Source of the DNA: an uncultured Opitutales bacterium
GTDB lineage: Bacteria > Verrucomicrobiota > Verrucomicrobiia > Opitutales > Intestinicryptomonadaceae
Direction of reading: 5' to 3'
DNA length: 64,000 nucleotides
NCBI GenBank assembly: GCA_944389175.1
Contig: CALXLK010000001.1
Location: 124,001-188,000 of the forward strand
Part shown: piece by piece, positions 18,242 to 26,327 of the stretch
How positions within the stretch are numbered: the first letter of the stretch is position 1
Layout of the letters: each line of letters begins with the position of its first letter
The notes under the pieces: model-generated
The model's input: the letters and a program-made list of their open reading frames with translations, nothing else
What the model was told of the DNA's origin: nothing
Databases searched by the model: none
Translations under genes and position numbers: made by a program

Positions 18242-18627
18242 TACGCCGCGGTGAAAGGAAGCGGCCGCATGGCTGGGGCTGTAACAAGCGCTCCTTCGGT
18301 AATGTATTTTTTAGCTCCGAAAAATCAAATCGCGCCGTCGTAAAGGGCTATTAAAGGGCGTTTTTTAGGAGGGAGTTTTCCGTTCGTCGAAGCGGCCCTG
18401 CAACATGTTAGCATTTTTGCATTTCGAATAGCGCAATTTTTATATAGCAGAATTTGCAATCCTATGTGAGGGTGCTCCTTCGCGCGCAAATTTTTTTGCA
18501 ATATTTTTATGGGCGGATTCTTTCAAGCCGTATATTGCATTCCCGTGTGCTTAATTCGTTTTTCGGCCTGAGAAAATGAAGCATAGGGCTTTATTGGAGA
18601 CTACTGCGCTGAAGCGGACTGCGTTGT
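18242..18627. other. Intergenic region between convergent genes
   Basis: About 390 bases between pdxH and a minus-strand gene. There are several T-rich runs (for example around 18361, 18431 and 18487) but I find no convincing hairpin terminator and no gene. Confidence 0.45.
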
Positions 18628-19059
18628 CTATTTTTTCTTTAGTTCCGGAATGCGTTTTTCAAACCAGTTTCTCCAGGCTTGCGGGTTTTTTAGTATGCCG
18701 TCGAGCTTGCATTCGTCGGAGCTTAACTTTTGATAGTTATGGCTTGAAATCTGAAGGACGACTTGCCCGTTTTTTAGAACCTTTATAAGCGGCAGCCCAA
18801 TTAAGCCCTTGTGGGTGATGGCAACGGTCTTTTTTAGCTCCATAGCGGAGGCAAATTCTGATATTTCTTGGGGGGACTGCGTCGAATATATAACTCGGCC
18901 TTCGAGTCCATCGCCAGTTTTATCGACGGTGAAGACTTGCAGCTCGTCGGCGTTCCTGACTACGTCTATGGTGCGGGTCCAGTCCTCTATCGAGAGAAGG
19001 TATCCAACCGAAAATAGAAGCGCAAACGCAAGAAATATGTATAAAATATACCTCATCAT
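18628..19059 (-). CDS. Membrane-anchored or exported protein of unknown function
   Basis: A 143-residue protein with one N-terminal hydrophobic helix (about residues 4-24, YILYIFLAFALLFSVGYLLS) that may be a signal anchor. The remaining 115 residues are soluble: TRTIDVVRNADELQVFTVDK starts a beta-rich region, and a helical LKNPQAWRNWFEKRIPELKKK ends it. No family recognised. The two consecutive Met codons (19059, 19056) leave the exact start open. It is a single-gene unit between pdxH and proS. Confidence 0.65.
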   Translation of the reverse strand: MMRYILYIFLAFALLFSVGYLLSIEDWTRTIDVVRNADELQVFTVDKTGDGLEGRVIYSTQSPQEISEFASAMELKKTVAITHKGLIGLPLIKVLKNGQVVLQISSHNYQKLSSDECKLDGILKNPQAWRNWFEKRIPELKKK

Positions 19060-19207
19060 TCTTTAGTTTATCAATTTATAAGAGCCAGCCCTTTCTACGT
19101 TTTTCCCTATTAAAGGCAAGTAATTATTTGCACCAAACAAGTTCGGGGATTTTTTTTTCGCAATACACGCCGTATTTTTTTATCGGAATTTTTCCGCGCA
19201 GTTTTGC

Positions 19208-19235
19208 AAAAAAAAATGGGCGTAAACCGCCCATT
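19208..19235 (-). terminator. Terminator of proS
   Basis: On the minus strand ATGGGCG and CGCCCAT pair perfectly around GTTTA and are followed by at least eight T, 27 bases after the proS stop codon. Confidence 0.9.
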
Positions 19236-19261
19236 TTCTAATCCTAAACTCTGCGAATCTT

Positions 19262-20779
19262 CTAGTACGATTTTGCAAATACGGCTCTGTACTTGCCCTC
19301 GTTGCCGGTAAATATGCACTTGCCCGTAGGCGCTCCGCCGTCGAGGGGTATGCAGCGCACCGTGACTTTGAGGTCCTTCCTGAGCATGTCCTCGACTTCC
19401 GCCGAACCGTCGTAGTTGGCGACTGCAAAGCCGCCGTGGATTTCCGGCTTGCGCTCATTTTTCGGAGTAAAGAACGCGTAAAAATCCTCTTTTGTGTCGA
19501 TCTGTTTTGTGTTCGCGTCCCGATAGGCCTTGGCCCTGGACAAAAGCTGGGCTTGAATATCGTCAAGAATATCCGCGGCCTTTGCAATGAATTCGGCGCG
19601 GGGTATAGACTGCTTTTGGCCATTGTCGCGGCGCGCCACAAACAAAGTGTCCGACGCGATGTCGCGGGGGCCCACCTCTATGCGCAGGGGAACGCCCTTC
19701 TTTATCCAGCTCCACGTCTTTTCGCCGCCGCGCATGTCGCGCGAGTCTATCTTTACTTTCAGGTCTCTTCCGGCGTATTTGAGCCCCTGAAGCTCACTGC
19801 ATAGCTGCTGGCAGTATTGCATTACGCTTTGCTTTTGGTCGTCTTTGTGAAGAATCGGCAAAATTACTATGTGCAGCGGCGCAAGCTTGGGCGGAAGGAC
19901 AAGCCCGTCGTCGTCGGAGTGCGTCATTATCATGCCGCCTATAAGGCGCGTCGACACTCCCCAGCTGGTAGTCCATGCATATTCCTCTTTGCCGGCTTCG
20001 GATAGATATTTTATGTTGCTTGCCCTGGCAAAATTTTGGCCGAGGAAGTGGGAAGTTCCCGCCTGCAGGGCCTTTCTATCCTGCATCATCGCCTCTATGC
20101 AGTACGTGTCGACGGCTCCGGGAAATTTTTCGCCCTCGGTCTTGCGGCCGCATATTACGGGCATGGCCATGTAGTTTACGGCAAAGTCTTCATAAACGCG
20201 CAGCATTCTTTGCGTCTCCTGCCGGGCTTCCTCCTCCGAGGCGTGGGCGGTATGGCCCTCTTGCCACAAAAATTCGGCGGTTCTCAAAAACAGGCGGGTG
20301 CGCATTTCCCAGCGCACGACGTTTGCCCACTGGTTTATAAGTATGGGCAAATCCCTGTAGGATTGCACCCAGCGGGAATACATTTCGCCTATTATCGTTT
20401 CCGATGTGGGGCGCACAATTAGCGGCTCGTCGAGGGGTGAGGCGGGCACGAGCTTGCCCTCCGAATTGAGCTCCAGCCTCGAGTGTGTGACAACGGCGCA
20501 CTCCTTGGCAAAACCCTCAACATGCTCGGCTTCCTTTTCAAGGTAGCTCACCGGTATAAAAAGGGGAAAGTAGGCGTTCGTGTGCCCGGTGTCCTTAAAC
20601 ATCTTGTCGAGGGCCCCCTGTATGTTTTCCCATAGCGAATAGCCCCACGGCTTTATCACCATGCACCCGCGCACGGGGCTGTTTTCCGCCAAATCCGCGG
20701 CCTTGATTACCTGCTGGTACCATTCGGGGTAGTCTTGCTCCCTCGTAGGTTCGATTGCTGTGCGTTTTTCCTTTGCCAT
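19262..20779 (-). CDS. proS: Prolyl-tRNA synthetase (short, archaeal/eukaryotic-type)
   Basis: A 505-residue class II synthetase that charges tRNA-Pro. It begins with YPEWYQQVIKAADLAENSPVRGCMVIKPWGYSLWENIQ, contains GHTNAYFPLFIP and the class II motif 2 region LINQWANVVRWEMRTRLFLRTAEFLWQEGHTAH, and ends in the zinc-type C-terminal domain of the ProS type 3 group (...AVFAKSY). The editing insertion of bacterial-type ProS is absent and the length matches the archaeal-like form. I take the ATG at 20779 (MAKEKRTAIEP); an upstream TTG at 20800 would add seven residues. Its own terminator follows. Confidence 0.96.
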   Translation of the reverse strand: MAKEKRTAIEPTREQDYPEWYQQVIKAADLAENSPVRGCMVIKPWGYSLWENIQGALDKMFKDTGHTNAYFPLFIPVSYLEKEAEHVEGFAKECAVVTHSRLELNSEGKLVPASPLDEPLIVRPTSETIIGEMYSRWVQSYRDLPILINQWANVVRWEMRTRLFLRTAEFLWQEGHTAHASEEEARQETQRMLRVYEDFAVNYMAMPVICGRKTEGEKFPGAVDTYCIEAMMQDRKALQAGTSHFLGQNFARASNIKYLSEAGKEEYAWTTSWGVSTRLIGGMIMTHSDDDGLVLPPKLAPLHIVILPILHKDDQKQSVMQYCQQLCSELQGLKYAGRDLKVKIDSRDMRGGEKTWSWIKKGVPLRIEVGPRDIASDTLFVARRDNGQKQSIPRAEFIAKAADILDDIQAQLLSRAKAYRDANTKQIDTKEDFYAFFTPKNERKPEIHGGFAVANYDGSAEVEDMLRKDLKVTVRCIPLDGGAPTGKCIFTGNEGKYRAVFAKSY

Positions 20780-20839
20780 GTCTTTTACTCTACTTTGCAC
20801 ATATGTTCGGCTTTCGCAGGGCGTTGTTCAAGCATAAAA

Positions 20840-21484
20840 TTATTTCGCCCCGGCCAGAACTTTTCGCGTGGAAAATGCGGATATTCTCTTTCCCTCGTAC
20901 GCTAGGTCGCCAAAGAATTTTTCGAGATCAAACTCCGCATCGGGGAGAATTTTTCTCGAGACAAGCTCGGGCTCGAGCTCGCCCCCCTTAAAATATATGA
21001 CGCCGTCCTCAAGATTGCCCGCTCGCCCGCGCCTTAGGCGCTTCTTCACAAACGAAAAAAATAGCGGAAGGGCGCATACCGCCCGACCCGTCGCGTAGTC
21101 GAAACTATCTTTGCGCTCCTCTATGCGCGCGTTTATCGCCACGGCGTTGTCCAGGCCCAGTTCCGCGATTATTTCCGATATTGCGCGAATCTTCTTGCCG
21201 ACCCCGTCGAACATGAATACTTGCGCCTGCGGATACACTATGGCCTCGACTATTCCCGGAAGCCCGCCGCCTGTTCCCACATCGGCTATGCGCGCGCCCG
21301 CCGCGGGCTTGAAAAACTTGGTTATGGCCGCGCAAAAGGCTATGTGGCGGTATTCGAGCGCGTCGGTGTCCTTGCGCGATAGCAGATTTACCTTCTTGTT
21401 GACTTCGCGCAACAGCTCGGCAAAGCGGCCGAGCTTTTCGAGAGTTTGAGCCTCGAAATCAAATTTTTGATAGGGGTCGGGCAT
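20840..21484 (-). CDS. rsmG: 16S rRNA (guanine527-N7)-methyltransferase
   Basis: A 214-residue RsmG (GidB): SAM-dependent methylation of G527 in 16S rRNA. NKKVNLLSRKDTDALEYRHI precedes the SAM-binding motif IADVGTGGGLPGIVEAIVYP, then FMFDGVGKKIRAISEI and the RAVCALP segment. The ATG at 21484 overlaps the ndk stop by one base (TAATG), which indicates translational coupling and fixes the start. Loss-of-function in this family gives low-level streptomycin resistance in other bacteria. Confidence 0.95.
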   Translation of the reverse strand: MPDPYQKFDFEAQTLEKLGRFAELLREVNKKVNLLSRKDTDALEYRHIAFCAAITKFFKPAAGARIADVGTGGGLPGIVEAIVYPQAQVFMFDGVGKKIRAISEIIAELGLDNAVAINARIEERKDSFDYATGRAVCALPLFFSFVKKRLRRGRAGNLEDGVIYFKGGELEPELVSRKILPDAEFDLEKFFGDLAYEGKRISAFSTRKVLAGAK

Positions 21485-21900
21485 TAGAATATTTCGTCTT
21501 CGTTGAAGAAGCGCGCTATTTCTATCTTGGCGTTTTCGGCGCTGTCCGAGGCGTGGGCGATGTTCTCGCGCGAATTTAGGCCGAAGTCGCCCCTGATTGT
21601 CCCGGCGGGAGCCTCCAGAGAATTCGTGCAGCCCAACATTCTCCGCACCCGCGCCACGGCGTCTTCGCCCTCGAGCACCATTAGTATGACCGGCCTGCGG
21701 CGCATGAATTCCACAAGCGGAGGATAGTACGGCTTGTCTGCTATGTGCGCGTAATGCTCCCTGAGAATTTCCTCCGTCAGGCGCGCCATCTTGCACGCTA
21801 CGATTTCAAGGCCCGCAGACAGGAACCGCCTCAGTATTTCGGGCTGGAGCTTCTTTTCCATGCAGTCGGGCTTTAGTATCACAAATGTCTTTTCTTTCAT
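21484..21900 (-). CDS. ndk: Nucleoside diphosphate kinase
   Basis: A 138-residue NDK that transfers the gamma phosphate between nucleoside triphosphates and diphosphates. It begins MKEKTFVILKPDCMEKKLQ, the family's N-terminal strand; ENIAHASDS contains the catalytic His and GTIRGDFG the nucleotide-binding Arg. A longer frame starting at 21939 exists, but family alignment places the start at 21900. First gene of an ndk-rsmG pair and divergent from the pseudopilin gene 115 bases away. Confidence 0.96.
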   Translation of the reverse strand: MKEKTFVILKPDCMEKKLQPEILRRFLSAGLEIVACKMARLTEEILREHYAHIADKPYYPPLVEFMRRRPVILMVLEGEDAVARVRRMLGCTNSLEAPAGTIRGDFGLNSRENIAHASDSAENAKIEIARFFNEDEIF

Positions 21901-22014
21901 GCGCGTATAAAACATTTTCGCGCGCATTAGTTCAACCAAATTTTTACGATGCCAAATTGGCAGGCTCGTCAGAATTTATTTGCAATCCTCGCCCGCATGT
22001 CGTTTTCTTTTCCC

Positions 22015-22362
22015 ATGAAAAGACCAAGAAGAGCTTTTTCCATGATTGAGCTGTTGCTCGTGGCGGCAATTCTGTGCCTGTTGGCCGCCGCATTTGCGCC
22101 TTCGGCCGTAAGGGTCTGCAATAAAATCGGATTCGAGAAAATAGAGCGCAATCTCGACGACGTCATATCGGCGGCAAAGTTGTATATGGACAACGACAAG
22201 CAGGCCATGGAAGTCTCGTACCAGAGGCTTGTATCGGAAAAGCTGTTGCGCCCCATCCATTCCGTAAAGGGCGAGAAGTATGACGGCATAACCGTCAAAA
22301 AAGGCGGCGGCACAATAAAGCTTAACTTTCCCGACGGATCCGCCCTCGAGCGCGTATATTAG
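22015..22362 (+). CDS. Type II secretion/type IV pilus-like pseudopilin
   Basis: A 115-residue protein with a prepilin signal: short basic leader MKRPRRA, then FSMIELLLVAAILCLLAAAF, which places Glu at +5 of the mature protein after cleavage before Phe. The hydrophobic N-terminal helix is followed by a small globular domain with a GGGTIKLNFPDGSALERVY end. Such proteins are exported and assembled by type II secretion or type IV pilus systems; many PVC bacteria encode dozens of scattered copies. An upstream ATG at 21997 would only lengthen the leader. No secretion machinery genes adjoin it. Confidence 0.85.
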   Translation: MKRPRRAFSMIELLLVAAILCLLAAAFAPSAVRVCNKIGFEKIERNLDDVISAAKLYMDNDKQAMEVSYQRLVSEKLLRPIHSVKGEKYDGITVKKGGGTIKLNFPDGSALERVY

Positions 22363-22426
22363 GCGCTATCCGATCCCCGACTCCGACCCGCGGGGTTGTT
22401 GATATCCGATACTAGCACATAAGCGG

Positions 22427-22450
22427 TACGCTTGCGCTTATGCCGCCATT
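22427..22450. repeat. Inverted repeat downstream of the pseudopilin gene
   Basis: CATAAGCG and CGCTTATG pair perfectly around 8 nt, just past the pseudopilin gene. No T run follows, so it is not a classical terminator. Confidence 0.45.
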
Positions 22451-22614
22451 TAGCCATACTTTCCGCTCATTCGGGCATTGGGCGGTTGTTGAAAGATACA
22501 AAAAAAATAAAATGCAAAAATGGCGGAAACGCCAGAAAGCCTTTCGATGCAGCGCCGCAAAAAAAAACGCCGATTGGTCTGAGAGCGCCGATTAAGCGGC
22601 TTCTATCGCAACAA

Positions 22615-23421
22615 CTAAATATCGAATTGTTTCGGAAGTTCTATCTTGCGCGAGGCCATAAAATCCAAAAAATCGGGTTTTAGAGGCGCGCGAAAAACTT
22701 TGCCGAAGACTTTGCTGAAATCCATTTCATAGGCGTGGAGAGCCTGGCGGCGCATTTGGAGAATTTCCAGCATTTCGCCGGTCACGCCGCTGTCGATGAA
22801 TTTTAGGTAAAAGTTTTCGTCTTCGCCGTAAATTTTGTCCCCGACGACGTGGTGTCCCATCCACTGGGCGTGTGCCCTGATTTGGTGTTTTCTGCCCGTG
22901 CCTATCTTCACGAGCGCAAGCGTGGACGGCCGAAATTGGGGATTTTGGGAAAGGGATAGCGGATGAAATTCCGTAAAGGCTTTCTTTGCCGAAAGCTTGC
23001 GCACCGCGCAGCAAGTCTTGACGGCGACTGCCGATGACTTGTCGTCGGCAAGCGGCTGCGATACGCACACGTGGGCCTTCAGGTGGCCGTCCAAAATGGC
23101 CAAATATGTTTTTCCCACCAGATGTTTGTCCATCATCGCCTTTTGGGCAATCGAGGCCGTCTGCCTGTCTTTTGCCAGGACTACCACGCCGCTTGTCTCG
23201 CGGTCGAGGCGGTTGACAAGGTGCAGCAAATCGCTCTTTAAGTATTGCCGCGCGGCTCCGGCGAGACTCGAGTAGGGGCCGTTTTTGGACGGGTGGCATA
23301 CCAGCCAGCCGGGCTTGTTCAACACCAAGAGGTTGTCGTCTTCGTAGATTATCCACGACGGGAACTCGTCGGGATCGACGAGGCCGGCGGTTTGTCCGAA
23401 TAGCTCGGGATCTTCCCCCAT
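22615..23421 (-). CDS. RluA-family RNA pseudouridine synthase
   Basis: A 268-residue pseudouridine synthase acting on rRNA or tRNA. The catalytic motif is HLVNRLDRETSGVVVLAK, with Asp in RLDRETSG (about residue 94), preceded by the IIYEDDNLLVLNKPGWLVCHPS strand and followed by KIGTGRKHQIRAHAQWMGHHVVGDKIYG. No S4 RNA-binding domain is present, so it is nearer to the TruC/RluA short type; the target uridine cannot be told. It is third in the clpX-like, menG, rluA-like operon, 2 bases after menG. Confidence 0.92.
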   Translation of the reverse strand: MGEDPELFGQTAGLVDPDEFPSWIIYEDDNLLVLNKPGWLVCHPSKNGPYSSLAGAARQYLKSDLLHLVNRLDRETSGVVVLAKDRQTASIAQKAMMDKHLVGKTYLAILDGHLKAHVCVSQPLADDKSSAVAVKTCCAVRKLSAKKAFTEFHPLSLSQNPQFRPSTLALVKIGTGRKHQIRAHAQWMGHHVVGDKIYGEDENFYLKFIDSGVTGEMLEILQMRRQALHAYEMDFSKVFGKVFRAPLKPDFLDFMASRKIELPKQFDI

Positions 23422-23423
23422 GA

Positions 23424-24140
23424 TTAGACCTTTTCCGAAATTGTTAGAGCCACCAATCCAAACGCAAATTTGCGCACCCGAGTTTTTGAAAAGCCCGCCG
23501 ACGAAAGCATCAGCCTGATTTCCTCCGGGCGCGGATAGGCAAACGTTGTCTTTGCCAGATACTGGTAGTCTTGGCGCCTGCCGCCGAAGATCTGCGCTAT
23601 AAGCGGGACGACCGAACCCATGAATATGTGCTGCGCCCCTTCAAAGAATCGGTTTGCCCTCGATACCTCAAGTATGCATAGCCTGCCGCCGGGCTTTAGT
23701 ATGCGGTTTATCTCCGAAAGGCTCTTTTGCCTGTCGTGAAAATTTCTGAAACCGAATGAAATTGTTAGCGCGTCAAAGCTTTCCGACTCAAACGGCGTCG
23801 AGCTGCAGTCGGCCCCGACAAGCTCAATCCGATCCCCCAAGCGCCGCGCGGCAATCTTTTTGGCGGCTATTTCGAGCATTTGCGGGCAGAAGTCCACCCC
23901 CGTAATCTTCGCCGATGGGTGCGCGCGGGCAAGCTCGATACACACGTCGCCGCTGCCGCAGGCAAAGTCGGCTATGCGCGGCTCCGCGCCCAGCCCCTCG
24001 AGAGCCGCGCGCGCGAGCGCGCGCCTCCAGAGCCTGTCGAGCCCCATGCACATGGCGCAGTTGATGGCGTCGTAGCGCTTTGCGACGCCCGAGAACATAT
24101 CCCTGACCTCGTCGGGGTCGCGCTTTTGAAAATCGGCCAC
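23424..24140 (-). CDS. menG: Demethylmenaquinone methyltransferase
   Basis: A 238-residue UbiE/MenG methyltransferase for the last step of menaquinone synthesis. VRDMFSGVAKRYDAINCAMCMGLDRLWRR is the family's N-terminal signature, IADFACGSGDVCIELA is SAM motif I, and ALTISFGFRNFHDRQKSLSEINRILKPGGRLCILEVS is the second signature. It implies a menaquinone-based respiratory chain. It lies 2 bases after the ClpX-like gene and 2 bases before the pseudouridine synthase. Confidence 0.95.
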   Translation of the reverse strand: MADFQKRDPDEVRDMFSGVAKRYDAINCAMCMGLDRLWRRALARAALEGLGAEPRIADFACGSGDVCIELARAHPSAKITGVDFCPQMLEIAAKKIAARRLGDRIELVGADCSSTPFESESFDALTISFGFRNFHDRQKSLSEINRILKPGGRLCILEVSRANRFFEGAQHIFMGSVVPLIAQIFGGRRQDYQYLAKTTFAYPRPEEIRLMLSSAGFSKTRVRKFAFGLVALTISEKV

Positions 24141-24142
24141 GG

Positions 24143-25732
24143 CTATTTCTTGCTAAACGAGTTCACGACGAGTTCCGACAAATACTTGTCCGGATCGTCA
24201 ACGGCCGCCTTCGGCAGCACCCACGAAGTCTCCTGCGTGTTTCGCGAAACTATGGCAAGGCCGTGCTCGTAATCCTTGAAAAGCTCAGTGCATATGGCGT
24301 CGGCGCACTTGTCGGCCTCAATGACCTTTTCCACAAGCGCGGCTTTTGCTTCGGCGTCAAACGATATCGAAAAACCCGTCTGCCCCGAGAATTTCCGCGC
24401 AAACTTTTCAACGTCGGCGCTGACGCTTATTTTTAAAAGTTCGGAATTTTCGCACAGAATCTTTTTTAGCTTTTCCTTGGGGTTGTCGACAGTGTCGGTA
24501 TCGAGCTCAAAGCTCGTTATGCCAGACGAGGGCAACTCGAATTTGAAGTCGCGCAGGGTGCGCTCTAGAACCGTCATAAGCCCGCGAGCGCCCGTGTGCT
24601 CGAGTATAGCCTCGTCGGCGACCCTTTTGACCGCTTCCGGCGTTATGGAAAAATCTATGCCGTAGCCTGCAAAAGATTCTTTGTACTGGCGCAGTATCGA
24701 CCCCTCGGAAGAGCTGAGTATGTCGGCCAGATCCTCGGCCGTCAACGCCTCGCAGGCCACGCGCACGGGAAGGCGCCCTATGAATTCGGCCTCGAAGCCG
24801 TACTTTATGAAATCTTGAGTCTGGGCGTATTTGAGATACTCCGACGGGGGCTTGTCCCTGTCGGCGGCCGCGTCGGAGGAAAAGCCTATGCGGCTTTTGT
24901 CCATTCTGCGGGCGACGTTTTCGCCGAGCTTGTCGAAGGCGCCGCTTACTATGAAGAGAATGTGGCGCGTGCTTATGCTGCGCTTCATCTTTTTATTCGA
25001 CATGGCCATGCGCATTTGCCCCATCATATCCTGGGGCGAAACTACGTTTACGTTCGAATCCTCCATAAGCTTGAGCAGGTTTATTTGAACGCCGCGCCCG
25101 GAGACGTCTTTGCCGCCGAGATTGCCGCTGCCGGCAATCTTGTCTATTTCGTCTATATAGACTATCCCGTATTGCGCGACGTCGACATCGTTGTTCGCTG
25201 CCTTGACGAGATCCCGGATAATATCCTCGACATCGCTGCCGACGTATCCGGTCTCGGAGAATTTCGTGGCGTCGGCCTTGACAAACGGCACCCCGATTAG
25301 TTTCGCCGCAGTGCGCATAAGATAAGTTTTGCCGACGCCCGTGGGCCCGAGAATCAAAATGTTTTGCTTGGCGTATTCGGCGTCGTTGAGCGACGGGTTC
25401 TCAAGGCATCTGCGCACGTGGTTGTAGTGGTCGCAAATGGCCGTTGAAAGCACTTTTTTTGCTTCGTCCTGCTTTATGACAAACCGGTTGAGGTAGTCGC
25501 GTATTTCGCGCGGCTTCATCGAAAAATGACGTATTTTGTTCAATATTTCGTTTGAGTCCGGCTCGGGTTCGGCCGACGGCCTGGCCGGTTCGGCGGCGCC
25601 AAAATTTGGCTGAAATTCAAACTTTACGTTCTTTGAGCCCATGAGCTTTTCAAGCTGCTTAAGTATCTCCTGCCCGGGATTGGATTTTTCGTCGGGCTTT
25701 TGTGTGTCGTCGTTGTCTTTATTCTTATCCAT
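24143..25732 (-). CDS. clpX: ClpX-like AAA+ ATPase without the N-terminal zinc domain
   Basis: A 529-residue HslU/ClpX-type unfoldase. Walker A GPTGVGKT lies at 129-136, the substrate-gripping pore loop GYVG at 162-165, Walker B IDEID at 193-197, and an IGF loop at 282-284, the element by which ClpX docks on ClpP. The sensor-2 region GARGLMTVLERTL follows. The usual four-Cys zinc-binding domain is absent; instead residues 1-70 are hydrophilic and low in complexity. The C terminus is about 80 residues longer than that of typical ClpX. These features suggest a ClpP-partner unfoldase with altered substrate or adaptor recognition. The ATG at 25732 is preferred to a frame starting at 25792. It heads the operon with menG and the pseudouridine synthase. 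No clpP is in the window. Confidence 0.85.
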   Translation of the reverse strand: MDKNKDNDDTQKPDEKSNPGQEILKQLEKLMGSKNVKFEFQPNFGAAEPARPSAEPEPDSNEILNKIRHFSMKPREIRDYLNRFVIKQDEAKKVLSTAICDHYNHVRRCLENPSLNDAEYAKQNILILGPTGVGKTYLMRTAAKLIGVPFVKADATKFSETGYVGSDVEDIIRDLVKAANNDVDVAQYGIVYIDEIDKIAGSGNLGGKDVSGRGVQINLLKLMEDSNVNVVSPQDMMGQMRMAMSNKKMKRSISTRHILFIVSGAFDKLGENVARRMDKSRIGFSSDAAADRDKPPSEYLKYAQTQDFIKYGFEAEFIGRLPVRVACEALTAEDLADILSSSEGSILRQYKESFAGYGIDFSITPEAVKRVADEAILEHTGARGLMTVLERTLRDFKFELPSSGITSFELDTDTVDNPKEKLKKILCENSELLKISVSADVEKFARKFSGQTGFSISFDAEAKAALVEKVIEADKCADAICTELFKDYEHGLAIVSRNTQETSWVLPKAAVDDPDKYLSELVVNSFSKK

Positions 25733-25973
25733 TTTTTCTGTGCGTAAAAATTTGCCGTGTTTAGGGAATGCGCCCTCAATGCGAAAGTCCATTCAAAAGA
25801 GCGGTTTTTCAAAAAATCTTACAATATTTTGTTGACTTTAAAAATTGACTAATAAATCCTACCGGCTTTGCAATTGAAAAATCGGGCAATTTGGACAAAA
25901 ACTTAGTTTTTGACCCATATCGGCCGAAGAATCAATTAAATGCTTTTAGCAACAATAAAAGTGATCCAAACAT

Positions 25974-26327
25974 ATGCAAAATCTGACAAAAAGAGAAATC
26001 ATACAAAGAATATACAATGAAAATGAAGAGTGCCGCAAGGGCACTATTCTTCAAAACGACGTCAAGGACATCGTCCAGAGCACGTTGGATATCATGAGAG
26101 AGTCTTTGTCGCAGGGGCGCAATATCGAATTGCGCAAATTTGGCGTTCTCGAAGTTCAAGTTCGCAAGCCGAGAGTCGGGCGCAATCCGACAAAACCCGG
26201 CCAGGACGTGGTAATCCCCAAAAGGGCCATAGTGAAGTTTAAGGCCGGCAAGGAACTCAAGGCCGCACTCAAGACCCTCGATCTGAGCGTCGTAGAAGAA
26301 AGCAAAGCCTCCAGAGCCAGAAAATAA
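25974..26327 (+). CDS. HU/IHF-family DNA-binding protein
   Basis: A 117-residue nucleoid protein. The N-terminal LTKREIIQRIYNENEE helix pair is followed by the beta-ribbon arm signature RKFGVLEVQVRKPRVGRNPTKPGQDVVIPKRAIVKFKAGKEL, with the DNA-intercalating Pro in NPTKPG. It bends DNA as a homo- or heterodimer. It is about 20 residues longer than E. coli HU, with a Lys/Arg-rich tail. Its stop overlaps the hisS start (TAATG), an unusual partner. A decayed copy of the middle of this gene lies at 42524-42630. Confidence 0.95.
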   Translation: MQNLTKREIIQRIYNENEECRKGTILQNDVKDIVQSTLDIMRESLSQGRNIELRKFGVLEVQVRKPRVGRNPTKPGQDVVIPKRAIVKFKAGKELKAALKTLDLSVVEESKASRARK

